A DNA stretch of 64,000 bases, taken from NCBI GenBank assembly GCA_963678675.1, contig OY783197.1:26223470-26287469 (forward strand), read 5' to 3'. Positions within the stretch are counted from its first letter, which is position 1; every line of letters starts with the position of its first letter. The position numbers and the translations under genes were made by a program. Shown here piece by piece: positions 38,006 to 50,172 of this stretch. The stretch comes from Xiphydria camelus. Its lineage: Eukaryota; Arthropoda; Insecta; Hymenoptera; Xiphydriidae. The notes below the pieces were generated by a model that was given only the letters and a program-made list of their open reading frames with translations, was not told where the DNA came from and ran no database searches.

Positions 38006-38040
38006 GGTTGGTTCGTTGGTTGGTTGGCTGGCTGGCGGCT
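38006..38040. repeat. (GGTT/GGCT)n microsatellite
   Basis: Repeats of GGTTGGTT change into GGCTGGCTGGC. GC-rich surroundings. Confidence 0.8.
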
Positions 38041-38237
38041 CGGGTAGCGCGCCTCGGCTGTTCGGTTGGTTGACTGCGGTATCTGCGCCGTTGCGTCAAA
38101 CCGCTCGCCGCTGCGAATACGCCGTGCGAAGAGGGAGACGCGAGCGAGAAAGGAAGCAACGCGCCGCGCGATACGTTATTCGTACGGTCACAATATTGAG
38201 TCGCAGCGACTGCCGAGATTTAGGTGATCCCCTTTGT

Positions 38238-38592
38238 CGTACGGAAAATTGACGCCGGGTCTGTGTAACGCCGACGTGATCCCCTGATTTTTCGGTGGGT
38301 CGAACGGGGAGGGCGACTCTGTTTCGGGAGAGTAACTGGTTTTTAGATACTTCCGTGATGCAGTGTATGCGTTTCGAAATTCAGAGTTGCGATATAGTAG
38401 AGAAATAATTTGGAATTAATTTGAAAAAGTTGTAGGTGTTTAATTTATTTCATTATTACAAGCGATTCGATAGCACAGATAATAGTTGTAGTAGGAGTTA
38501 TTCGTACGGGAAATTGACGCAGGGTCTGTGTAGCTCTGGCGTCATCCCCTGATTCTTCGGTTTTTAATTATTACAAGCGATTCGATAGTACA
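38238..38592. repeat. Local duplicated blocks
   Basis: CGTACGGAAAATTGACGCC (38238) with GGGTCTGTGTAACG and ATCCCCTGATTTTTCGG recurs at 38512 as CGTACGGGAAATTGACGCAG. A second pair, ATTATTACAAGCGATTCGAT, is at 38451 and 38567. Confidence 0.7.
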
Positions 38593-40009
38593 GGTACCTA
38601 TAGTAGTAGTAGTAATAGAATTTACTCTGTATGTAGCTCAAGGGCTTTTACACAGTCAGCATTGCACAAATAGTGACAATAGTGATAAAATATAATAAAT
38701 GAAACACGACGATATACAGCAACATCTTTTTTCCGATAACAGACATTTCCGTAACTCTTCAGCAATCGATTCGATAGCACAGTATAAGGAGAATTTTGAG
38801 TCATCCGGAATTTAAATCGAGGGCTGCTTTTCAGAAATATCACTGCAAATATTCGATGAAGTGAATTTACACAGAATTTCGATAATGGAAAACGTTTTCA
38901 ATGGTGATCGTTTATTGGAAATCGGTCACTTCTTAATCTTCATCGAATGTCATTCTCGATCACGTTTACGCTTTTTCGCATGCGCTGAGTAACTCCTCAT
39001 TACGGCATCCCGCCCGGATTGTAAACTTTTAATCCGAAAGAGATTACTCGATTGCTCGTTTGCGATTTTTAACGCGTCGTGACCGAGAGGTGGCGGCTCG
39101 GATAATGGGTATCATTGCGGTTTGACTTTTCGACTACAATGTTTGCCGTCGCGATGCTTTACAGTCGAAGCGCTCAACCCGCGATAGCTTATCTGCGCTT
39201 AACGGACGCATTAATATTGTCCAAAAGCAGATACGCGCAAAAGTCGCGCGACACTTTTCAGAAAAGTGTAAGCATAAAAGCACAAATCCAATATTCTGAA
39301 GAAGCGACGACGCCGGACGAAATTGACTCCGTAAAAATGTCAATAGTAAACAAGTCGCTTATTGACACCATTAACCTTTCAATATCTGGCGCAGCGCGTT
39401 CCATTAACTTTCTAGGGCAAGTTTATCAGGCTAATTGTAAATTTAAAACTTAAATCTCTCAGTTGTGTGGAATAGAGAGGCGTTATAGCAACTTTATTCC
39501 AAATCCTAAAACTCAAAACTCTTATTTTCAATGCTTTTTTAACCGTTACGAAATTTGTTTCAACGTAATTTGAATTAAACTAATCCGTAAACCACGCGGC
39601 GATATCAGTAACGCGTATTTAAGTGTCAGATCACGTCCAAAAATATTGACTTTTAATTTTCATGTTATTTTTAATTTTTCAATTATCGTTTACTGTCGTT
39701 ATTTACGATAAAATTATCATTGAACTTATTTTTATTTATTTACATAAAAGTTAGCCTCGGTATCGATTGTCGATTAAAATTGTTCAATGGCCCTTTAACG
39801 GGTCGATTTTTTCTAAACGCCTCTCGCCGGTCGTGCGAATTCGGAAATGTTTCCCCTCTCGAGAAGGCTGCCATTATTCACCGCCCATCCTGGAGCGCCG
39901 AACGTAACGGTAACACGCGCGGGATGAGACCCACTGGAGTAGGTAGCCATGGACGTACACACGAGGTTACGTTCTCCGATTCTCGGCCACCGATCGGAGC
40001 GATCCGCCG

Positions 40010-40070
40010 GCAGATTATAGATAATTTAATTCAGTCAGTCATCATTAATGATTATAGTGGCGGGACCGGT
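40010..40070. promoter_or_regulatory. Homeodomain-site cluster in intron 1
   Basis: The stretch holds several ATTA/TAAT cores close together (GATAATTTAATTCAG, then TCATTAATGATTATAG, which includes a palindromic TCATTAATGA). This is the type of site Hox proteins bind. It sits in non-repetitive DNA. Confidence 0.25.
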
Positions 40071-41811
40071 CGCCGGAGTGCACATTATCCTAACCATACG
40101 GCGTCCTTCCCCTTTTTCGGAAAATCGGCACCGTGTATTCTTACACGCGGGGGGAGGCGGCGACCAGTTCGCGTCGTTTCGTACCGCGGGGTACACCGAG
40201 CTGTACTTTCTAGATTTTTAAACGGGTCGAACCTCTCCGCACGTTTCACCGGGGTGATGTATATGGTTACGTTCCCGCCCGCGATTTTAGTCGCCGTGGT
40301 AACGCGATTAAACGCGATTTAGAAAGCGGTTTAAAATCGACGAGAGAGAGAAACTGTATCGAGCAGGCAGGCGCGAGAAATTAAGGTGTTACGCGAACAA
40401 GTAAAATATGCCGAATTTAAAATTTATTATTCTGAATTTTGTTTCCTACTAATACAAGTTTTTTTTAAGTGAAAGCATTTAAATGTATTTTCTTTTTTAT
40501 TTCATCACGCTGTCTTTTTTATATTCTATTAATATAAATTATAAGATGTACATAAATTTTATACAGCTTTAACGTGTCGAATGGAAGCATTTTAATATAA
40601 TTCACCATTTTCACCCACATCACAATTCTCCAAGCAGGTACGTTCGAAATTAATTTTCAAAAATTACAACCCGGTCATTGTATTAATCGCTGATCGCGAT
40701 CGAAACATCCTTCCACTCTTCATCGTACTCACTGAACCCGAGCGATATTAGCCCGTGCAATCTAAACGCCGCTAAGATACTTGAGCCCAAATACCGCAAC
40801 TCTTGGCACCTTCGCTCCACGTCACGGGCGCACGAAAGATTAACCAAATTGGCCTCTGGCTGGCAAATGGCGCTGAGGATCCTCCGGCCAGCGATTCGTT
40901 CTTGTCGGGGGCTCAGAATGGAGGGCCGCAACCTTAATTCCTCGCTTGCCTACGGACCCGCGGTGAGGCTGCGCGTCGTCCTCTAAGGCCACGGGCTGTA
41001 GGTAAGCAACAGTAACCACACAGGATATCGACTCCTCTTGGTCGGGGGCCGTCTCATTACCTGGTCCCCACAGAGGTACCACGCTGGGCTCGCAAACCCT
41101 CTCTACATACGGTGGGTCTGGCGTTATTCGCGTTACCAATACGACGAGGCGCGTTCGGCTGTTTCTTCCATGTGTTTTTCGAGAGGACCGTGCATGACGT
41201 TCGAGTCTTTCTTCTTTAGAAGAATAAAATTCGAGCGGAGTGCAGCGTGGTCACTAATTTAATGGGCTTCCCTGAAGTGCTGTCATAAACCATGATATTT
41301 AGTAGATATTTAAAATTAGTGTCGCATGTTATTCCATCCCGAACAGTTCTTCTGAACGGCGCGTTCGAGCTCCACGTAAGAACCTCCAAGGTGGCCCCTT
41401 AACTCCCAGACGGAGACTCTCTCCAGCGCCGACGAAATCTCGGATCCCGAGCGCAACGTTCGCACGCAACGCGAGACGCGAGAGTGATTTAACGACTGTT
41501 TAACAATTAAGAATAGTCGGTTTCTCGGGCGAATCGATCCGGCGATGCGCGCGGGTGGAAGGCAGGCTTTAGGTACCCATAGGCAAAGAAGTAAGGTAAC
41601 GCACCCCGCGGTGGCCTTTGGTTTCTCGAACGAAAGAAGGATGATGCATGGCGTTACACGCATATAGCCCCCTTCTTTCCCCCCGCGGGCTCGCCCCACC
41701 GTTTCCTTTTCTCCTCCTACCCCGCGTCACTCCTCCGCCTCCATTAGGATATAAGCTTGACCACAACCAACCCAAAAGAATAATAATAAGAACGAGACTA
41801 GAGGGACTATC

Positions 41812-41838
41812 CCTGTGTGTGTGTGCGTGTGTGTGTGT
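41812..41838. repeat. (GT)n microsatellite
   Basis: A GT run with one GC interruption, in Ubx intron 1. Confidence 0.85.
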
Positions 41839-42169
41839 TACGTTGCATTCCTCCTTGTTTAAACTTGCAGGACCACCCCGGCTTCCAACCTATATGGCAC
41901 CCATGCGGGTTAAGCAGGAATGTTATTCTCCTTTCGATAGATCCTTAACGTGTTGGCGCTCTGCGACAGTGTTTTAGGAGTGCCGAAGGAGTCCTGATGG
42001 AATGTAGGACTTTACGTACGGAACGTATGATTGTGTTCTTTACTGCTCGATATTCGAAATAGATACGTCCTTGGAAAGAATCTTGGAAGAAAGGAAAAGA
42101 TTGTTTGTTGTCAAAAGAAGCTCCGTATGGAAAATTAAAACCAAGTCAAAGAATTTCCGTTTAGAGTAA

Positions 42170-42360
42170 AAGCGAGATGAAGGCTCCAGTTTTCGTTCAG
42201 TTTTGGCTGCGATTATCTCAGGACGCGGTGGAGATACGTGAAAAATAAGGAATACCTTTTTTATAGTAAACACATAGGCAAATATTTTTTGTTGGAACTT
42301 TTTTTCGGTATCTCCAACAGTTCTCGAGATATTCGTTTTGGAATTCGCACTTCATCCGCG
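42170..42360 (+). repeat. Dispersed repeat J, copy 2
   Basis: Carries CAGTTTTCGTTCAGTTTTGG, GCGATTATCTCAGGACGCG, GGAGATACGTGAAAAATA and a closing TCTCGAGATATTCGTTTTGG. It has weak inverted symmetry between its two ends. Confidence 0.55.
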
Positions 42361-42898
42361 GAGCGCTCGTCCCACTTTTTGTGCCTTACGACAAAAAGGC
42401 AGCGAGGTAAACTTTAAAAAAACGAATAAATCAAACGTGTAAAAATTGGGTTAGTTCTCAATCCACGAAGAAATCCTGCAAGAATTCCAAAAACCTAATT
42501 AAGCCATACATACGTCGCCTTTCAAAAAGTCGTTCCCACCGACGATTTAATTACTCCTCGCACGCGTTCCACCGCGGAAAAGAAACTCGTGAGAAAAATA
42601 AATCAAACTCCACTAAAGCTCCGCTCTTAACGCTTTTACACCGCGAGTCGATTATTCCTCGTACCCGAGGAAACACTCCGACCATAACTTACTATATCTG
42701 GAGTCTACTACTTAGGGCCACACCACAGCCCTAAAGTTGTATACACAGCTACGAGGCACACATCCACCTTACACATCATCAGATGTAGTTGCCATGCGTC
42801 CCGCGCCGATTTATGCCGGGAGAGGTACCACGCGCGTAGGTGAAATGGCATTGCGCAACACGCGATGATTGCTCAGGCGCGGTTGCCGTAAAATATCG

Positions 42899-42910
42899 CA
42901 GCGCCCTCTT
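42899..42910 (-). promoter_or_regulatory. Second CTCF-like motif in intron 1
   Basis: The minus strand reads AAGAGGGCGCTG, one base from the AGGGGGCGCT core. It is weaker than the sites at 17334 and 58917 and points the same way as the latter. Confidence 0.25.
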
Positions 42911-43789
42911 CAACCTCTTCGAGGGGAGAGGCGCGTCGCGGCTGACGATACGCGCCGCGGCTACCAAGGGTCAACGGATCTCTGCTTTCTTTTCGAGGTG
43001 CGCGCGGCTTACCGATCCTCCAATTATGCGCGGGAGGGGGAGGCTTGGGGTCCACCGCGTCGCACCCCCCGTCCCCATAATGGCCCGCGGGAACCGCGGA
43101 ACACATCCGCGAGATGACGGCGCGATACAATGAGTGGAGGATTATTTATCGCATTTAAATGAAGCCTCACCGTGTAATTGCCGTGTGATGCATCGGGATG
43201 ATTTGCGAGCCGCGCAAAAGGCCACCATCGCCCCCCTCGTGAGTACCTACTCCCGTACGGATTGCTTTACTACTTTCTTCACGCGGCCGACCCGGCGCGT
43301 TGGGTGTGATGAAAAGTTATTGCTATTTAAATTAACGCCATTATCGCACGCGGGAATTGCGCGTTGCCTGGAACGCGGGGCGGTCGCCGCCGCCGCCGCC
43401 GCGCCAGCGAACCCGTTTGTCGACGCGATTTTTGCGGCGCGGCGGCGGCGCGGCCTCGGGGTGTGAGCGAGAACCGATCCGCGGAGGGAATTTTGAGGGC
43501 AACGGTATAGGTACTTATACAATAGGTGCGAGCGAGACGCGTGGAAGTCGAAATTGGTGGAGCTTTTTGGCTCTACAGTTCGTCATGTGCAGTGTTGAAA
43601 GTACCTAATGATTAGTATACATTCAAACCATGGGCTTGTATTTCAACAGTGATTAATCACATCACATCACATTTATTTACATTAAGCTGACGGCTCAAAA
43701 TGGAAGCGATGCTGCATAAAACTTTTAAAGCTGTAAACATCTAATCACATAAAACCGTAAATTGAATTGCGCGAAACAGTGTCCACCTA

Positions 43790-43985
43790 CACTGAGAAAA
43801 AAAAAGAATAGGTACAAATTATTCTGTTAGAATTATAATTTGAGTATGAAAGGTAAAATAGATAAAAAATTATCCTTCCAAGGTGTAAAATTTAACCTTC
43901 CTTAGGATAATTTTTTATCTGTTTTACCTTTCGTACTCAGATTATCCTTCTATCGGAATAATTTTTAATCTTTTTTTTCTCAGTG
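43790..43985. mobile_element. Foldback MITE, family A, copy 2
   Basis: Same termini and internal inverted arms as the copy at 9280, flanked by TA on both sides. The TA flanks support a Tc1/mariner-type target duplication. It lies in Ubx intron 1. Confidence 0.85.
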
Positions 43986-44990
43986 TATCGGTCACTATAC
44001 CGGTAGCTTCGATCGGTTAACACTTCTGCTGAGGCTACGTCTATTCTGACATAATTCTGCGCGCGAAGCCCTGCCTATACAAAAAGGCGCGATCGTATCA
44101 AATGATTACACGAGAACAACCACGGAGTTCATTAATTTCAGTATCAAAGAGAAAACAAAATAGATACGAAGTTTTCGCTTGATAAATTGAATTGAGGTAG
44201 GCTGCCGAGAGAGTGCGAGTGAGTTTGGGTAGGAGATAGTGCTAGAGAGCAAGAGAGAACGAGAGAGAGTGAGAAAGAGAGCGAGAGAAACGGGGATTGG
44301 AGGGGAGGACATCAGTATAGTGGATGGAGTTTGGTATGCGTGAGCAGGCGAGTGGATGGCCGGCGTCACGCCACGCGGACTCTGAAAAGTTATGGTTACT
44401 GCCGCAGGAGCGGGAAGGGCATCCGACTAAAAATAATATTACACTTTACAGATAGCCCAATTTCGTCACAAGGCGCACGTAGCGGGCAGTGACGGACACT
44501 TTATCAAGCGGGGGGATTAAAACTCGAAAAAAAATGCGAGAAACAGCCGTTACCCGACCCTGATTATTTTCACGGCCATTAGGAGCCTAACGACCGGAAG
44601 ACATTCGGCTGATCGTCGCAATCTTCGATCGCGCTTTAAAGGAATGATATATCGCGAATATTATTCCGTATGCTTCGCGTGTGTAGAATTGGAAACTTGA
44701 CTTTTTTTTTCTCTCGGGGTGGGTCTTTCTTGGAAATGATTACGTGGAATATTATAGAAATAAAAATTTCAATTTGTCTCATTTTATTTTAATGTGATAT
44801 TGTAAGGTAAGGTAACGAGAATATTACATTTTGTATTGCATACATTCTTTTAAGTAAAGTAATAAGTTTCGTAGTCGATCACTGAGACGGACACGTCCAC
44901 ATCTGAGAAACAGTCGTTAAACGCTTTTTCATTTTTTATTACAAATTAAATTACACATATTGTTTAGATTCGAGAATTGAACGTTTATAT

Positions 44991-45240
44991 ATACATTGTA
45001 AAAAAAATTTGTACCTACTTATTAAATTTAATGTAATCGTACATAAAGCTTTTATCCAATACGCGTGATTATGAAAATTAATAGGTATACTTGGTTATGA
45101 AATTTATAATGGGAATTTCATAAGAAAATATATTAATTTTCATAATTACAGTGTCTTATTCATTTTATTCAATCACGCATTGGAAAAAAGCTTTCTACAC
45201 GAAAGCATATTAAAAATACCAATCTTTTTTTTACAGTGTA
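44991..45240. mobile_element. AT-rich MITE, family F, copy 3
   Basis: Starts TACATTGTAAAAAAAATTTG and ends TTTTTTTTACAGTGTA. AAGCTTTTATCCAATACGCG and a later inverted CGCATTGGAAAAAAGCTTTC show the foldback structure. It is the most complete family F copy. Confidence 0.8.
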
Positions 45241-45583
45241 TTATTATTACTTTCGTGAGATTAGATATACGCACTTCCTAAATACCGTATTATAGAAAAT
45301 ACCAGAGTTGCTAAACATCCCTAAAATTGATAATCAGACAATATTACATATTCCATTTTCACCAGAACGTATGAGTATATGGGTTGAACTTATTTATCTA
45401 CGGCGAATCAAACCCGTTCCACGATCTCTCGTAGAGATAGAGTCAGCGTGACTGAGTCGTGCGTCCGAGTATAAATATGAAATATAAGCCATTAGTACCC
45501 ATAGGACCATGTGTGACGACTTATATGGTGCGTGTTTGCGTCGATACCTTCCTAAATACTACGCCGCGCGCCCGCTCTCTTAC

Positions 45584-45910
45584 CTAACCCCCACTCGTGG
45601 CATCCGCAGCACGTGGCCGGCCGGTTGTCAGCCATAAGCGGAGATGCCTGAATTCAAAATGAGGCTCTAGTGTAACAGGGCCTCGGGTGTGGCCTAAAGA
45701 TGCGAGCGCCATCGCGGCGCTAGAACTCGTACCGCGTTGTACTGAAATTTCTGGAGGGAACCTGGTCGGTAAAATCACTCGCGCGATGAGCACATGTCCC
45801 GTGAGATTCGAGCAGGACGGAAGAAGCGATCCGACGTTTAAATAGGCCACGGCTATGTTTCGTCGTAACCCGCCAAGGTAAAAGCCCTGAGCTGCGTTAA
45901 TCCATCTCAC
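45584..45910 (-). pseudogene. Possible relic of a non-LTR retrotransposon endonuclease
   Basis: On the minus strand, a 108-codon frame contains IAVAYLNVGSLLPS followed by a hydrophobic stretch and then LPTRFPPEISVQ. This order loosely resembles the start of the APE-type endonuclease of jockey/CR1-like non-LTR elements (a xLNVxSL motif, then a TWL-P-like region). The expected catalytic Glu and Asp/His motifs are not seen, and no reverse transcriptase follows. The match is by eye only. It could be chance. Confidence 0.25.
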
Positions 45911-46232
45911 AGTTTATGACACTCGAATTTTGTCACGCCAATTTGCGTGTCGCTTGATGATTTTATATTCGTATAGCGTCTCACCCGGAACCTTTAGATC
46001 TTGATGATTGTTTCGACATCCATTAAACGTTTTCTTTACGACGATACGAAAATATTACGTAAGGGGAAACGGTTTATAGTTTTGATTACAGAGAGAGAGA
46101 GAGAGGGTTCCTATTTTATTCGGTCCATAGGTATTATCTACTTTTCTCTTGAAAAATGATAAGCTTCTTTAATTAACAATGATGGATGGATATATTCATT
46201 CATTGTAATAATTAACTTCTGCATAAGGGAAG

Positions 46233-46278
46233 GAAAATAAATCGAAAAACCCAATTAATTAGGTTTTTCGTTATTTTC
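46233..46278. other. Hairpin with AATTAATT loop
   Basis: GAAAATAAATCGAAAAACCC and AGGTTTTTCGTTATTTTC form a stem of about 17 pairs with a two-base bulge around AATTAATT. Confidence 0.5.
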
Positions 46279-47272
46279 ATTTATAAGTTTTTAAAGGTTT
46301 TCTTTTTTTTGTAATGAAATTACCCTTGTGGGAAACTTGAATTGTTAAATAATGTTTAATTCGAAAACAACTGCTGAACTTCTCATACTGTTTTCTCAAA
46401 TCTAGTTAACTAATTTATTTATCCTAGTCATTAGCGAATAGAAATAATTATTACTTTTCCAAACCAACATTTCATCGCACATACACACACCCATTGCATC
46501 TCTCACAAATGTGAGCCTCTTCGTCGCTCCAGATGTCCCCCAAGAGAAAAAAAACAAGCCAACCACACGCGCATAGAAAAAGATCCTACGAAGTGAAAGT
46601 ATTATGGTCGCTACATGACGACATCATCACGAGGTGCCGCGAGGGACCGAAAAGGGGCAGGTCCCCCGACCCACAGGGAAACACCCCTGCGGCCATACCT
46701 GCGGGAACATGGCTTCATATACCGCTCAAAATCCCATATACGCGGTGAGAGCCAATAGAGGCGGAATGAAAATATATACAGTAGGAAAGCATCGGAATTC
46801 CAAAGGGAAGAGATTGGTAGTCGCGGTCGGCCATCCGAGGTAGAGACACAGCGCCTCGTTAGCGTCTTGTCCGGGCGAGCTTGTATCTGATCTAGTTACT
46901 CATTCAGGAAGTGCGCGTCCGAAATTGATTACCGCGTTGTTCTCGTCCGAAAAATTCAACCCTTGATACATAGCCTGTACAGCCGTTCGAAGTGATTTCG
47001 TGCGAGAATGTCGCCACACGGTTCGTGCTTCTTCGATCCGCGCGCGAAGGGCTGCTCCGGTTCGGACGCTAACAGAAATACGGGATCGAAGGTATGATTG
47101 TGCCGTAATTTTCTGGAATTTGCATCGCGTTTTGTATTTAAATATATCTGGTAAATAGGATATTGGTTTTTTGTGTAAGTTGTATAATAGACAATCTGTA
47201 TAACTTTATGAGGAATCAATTCTAAAGAGTTAACTCTTTAATCAAATTCATTAAATTAGCGAGAAAAAGTAC

Positions 47273-47537
47273 TACACTGTTAGAAAAATTTCTATTAAAC
47301 TTAATATAATGATATATATCTAAAGCATTTTATCTTACACGTGATTGTGAAAATTAATATACTCTGTTATGATATTTATAATCAATGTAGTAGGATAATT
47401 GTTATCTATATAAATTTCGAGAGATATTTATTACACATTTTACAAGGGAGTATATTTATTTTCATAGTTACATATAAGCACATTAGAAAAAAGCTTTATA
47501 TGAATTTATAACAGAAGTACAATTTGTTCTTACACTG
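47273..47537. mobile_element. AT-rich MITE, family F, copy 4
   Basis: Starts TACACTGTTAGAAAAATTTC. The inner GATTGTGAAAATTAATATAC and the right-hand CATTAGAAAAAAGCTTTATA match family F. The right end is degraded. Confidence 0.7.
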
Positions 47538-48527
47538 AGAACTATTTAGCAAGAGTCAACAAAGTAACCTCGTCATACTCATGTCTTTCCAAAGCAAATC
47601 AAACCCCGACAGTCCGCGTAGCAAAACGATTTATTCCAAAATAACGACTAAGTACTAAATAAAACACAATCGATACCTATCCGATGCGTTATCAGTGCCG
47701 GCTGAGATGATCACTCGCCTGGGAGGTCCGCTATCTGCGCTCACCACCCACCCCGAAGCTCTACGAACACGCTAACTAACTAACCGGCGCATTTACATTG
47801 CTAATTGCGCGAGCCATGCGAGTGTAATAGTGCTCGGCGTGGACAATGCTTCGTGGGAATTAAACTCGCACTCCCCAGAAACACAATCGCGCGCGAGCTT
47901 TGGTTCCGAGGAATCATCGAGTCTCGGGACAAATGATTGAGAAATATACTCGGCCGATCTCTTTTTTCGATCTCGCCGTTTGGCTCGGTGCGGAGAGGAA
48001 AAACTGTTAATTACTTTCCACAGCCGACGGTGATTAACGATTCGAGCGCTGGATTGCGATCATTAAAGTTGACCGGTAATCGTAGCACGCGGTTATATTG
48101 AGATGTTGACGACGATTGACTTGGCAAATGTCGAGTTTCGAACGAAATTTCTTCAGATAAGTATGGCGGTAAATCGATCCTTGAGCTATGAAAAATAACA
48201 TTTCAAATACATTCAAATTTAATTGGGTATATTAATTATTTTTATCAGTAATATAATAATGTAATTTTAATATTAAATATAAATTAATAGAATTATAAAA
48301 TTTAATTTAATAATTTTAATAAATACATTACATAGGTATATGTATAGCTATAAATATAAAAAGTAAAATAAATCAATGTGAAATCACTAATAGAAAATAA
48401 TTTCATTGCTCCAGGATCGATTTACGAAGCAAATTTGTCATAAAATCGTAATGAACGTTTGTTGATGAATGTTTTCAAGTATGCGTGAAAATGAAAAATA
48501 TTTTTTTTTTAATCTCTTCTAGGTATA

Positions 48528-48630
48528 GGGTAAAACAGGGTGAGTTGGCTCAGGAAGTTGGCCCGACGAACTCATTACTTTTCATGTCAACGAGGAGCCA
48601 ACTTCTTATGCCAATTCACCCTGTTTTACC
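48528..48630. mobile_element. 103 bp palindromic MITE, family H
   Basis: Starts GGGTAAAACAGGGTGAGTTGG and ends inverted as CCAATTCACCCTGTTTTACC. Inner arms GGCTCAGGAAGTTGGC and GAGCCAACTTCTTATGCC also pair. The GGGTAAA terminus resembles that of the pogo-like element at 22387. Confidence 0.72.
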
Positions 48631-49873
48631 TTAAACTTTTATCTCTCGCATCATTCTCGAGAATTATTTTCAATGCTTCCATGTTAAATAACAAAGGAAC
48701 AAATTTTCAAAATACCGGGCCAAACATTTCCTCCTCGAAACCTCCCGTAACAAGTGCCGCCGACAGAGACAAATTCCGGGATAATTTTGCCTTTGCGAAA
48801 GGCAACACCTGCAACCTCGCCGCTTCACGCTCAACGGCACCAATTGCATTTTCAGGCGCGCGAAACAACGCGCGATAATTCGGTATAGCGGTGCAATTAA
48901 AGCAGCCTCGGCCCCTCTCTAAAATGCTGAAGAGGAAGAGGAGGTTCTCGCTCTATATATACACACACTGTATGTATAAATAACGCGACGGTTTCGCTGG
49001 AACAGAGCAATATCCACGCGGACTGTACAAGAAAAATATCCGCGCTCTTCACGATTACGCGTAAATAATACCGCGCGGGCGTTTCCAACTTTTGCGAAAC
49101 CCTTTTTCAGATAGGAAGAGAGTCACGCGCGAGAGGAACGGGATGGCGTCCCTTTATACACTTCTCCTATAGGAGAAGCAGTCCATACCAACGCGCGCGG
49201 TGGGTACTTACTTCGGTGTATCTCGCTTCTCCGTGCGCGACTAACTCTTCCACCGCTCCGCGAATAAAACATCGCGCCGCGCGGCGGGCAAACTTCGTCC
49301 GCCGCGCGTGTTATTTTTCTTATTTTCCATGCATTATGTCCTCGTCGTTTGGACGCCGTCGTCGCGGCTACGGGAAAAAGGTACGGCCGGGGGGAAGCTC
49401 TCGGGCGCGCGCGGAGACGCCGCCGCGGGAGCGGGATTATCGTCGCGCGCGTGCGGTATGTATACCTGTATATCTGGCGGCATAAAGCGACGGAAACGAG
49501 CTTCTGGTGTAGATATACCGTTGCTTCCGCAATAACGATGTACTCTCCCGAAATCGGCAATGGGAATTGTTGGATTTATTCTCGCATTTATCGGACGCGG
49601 CACGAATTCTTTTATAATTCGGCCGTTTACCGTAGTAGAGCTGGTGAGTTAAGTGCGGCTGATGGACGTGGCTCGCAATTGCTCGGCTGTGGAGATCTGC
49701 AGCGGATCTCCGCAAGCGTGGCTTTTGTTTGTGTTGCGCGTATAGAGAATTTAAAGTCAAGCTTCTCTCGCCAAGAAACTTCAGTTTAGTGATGCTGCTT
49801 TTTGTATGCATGACAGGCGAGACACTCTAGAGCACTGTGCACACATTCGTCTCCGATGCTCAGGAGGGAACTG

Positions 49874-50172
49874 CACTGAGAGAAATAATTGCTTGTTTCA
49901 AAAATACGTTTCTCGAATCAAACGATTCATATGATATTACACATTTTTGAGAACAAGGATTCTTGGTCGAAGTACATAGGTATACCTATTCTTGACTCAA
50001 GAATATCTTCGTTGGAACAAGAACTTCTTTCCGCGCGAAAAAAAAAATACTCAGACCTATCAAATATTTTTTATACGAGGAAAACCATGACTTGATCCTG
50101 GAATTATTATTACATCATGTTTTTCATTGAACGAAACATTTTTTTTGGCGTGAGCAATTGTTTTTCTCAGTA
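49874..50172. mobile_element. Foldback MITE, family B, copy 3
   Basis: Starts CACTGAGAGAAATAATTGCT. The right end reads AGCAATTGTTTTTCTCAGTA, with one base changed from the usual CAGTG. It shares the inner motifs ATTCTTGGTCGAAG and GACTTGATCCTGGAATTA with the copy at 32409. Confidence 0.82.

Larger units (their letters stand above)
34708..43789. other. Ubx intron 1, mainly unique DNA
   Basis: Long stretch without CACTGAG-type elements. Holds the duplicated blocks at 38238-38592, the homeodomain cluster at 40010, repeat J at 42170 and a weak CTCF-like site at 42899. An open frame at 39720-40322 (200 codons, TTG start; first ATG at 39924) has no recognisable domain. Minus-strand frames at 40683-41139 are also unexplained. 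Confidence 0.5.
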
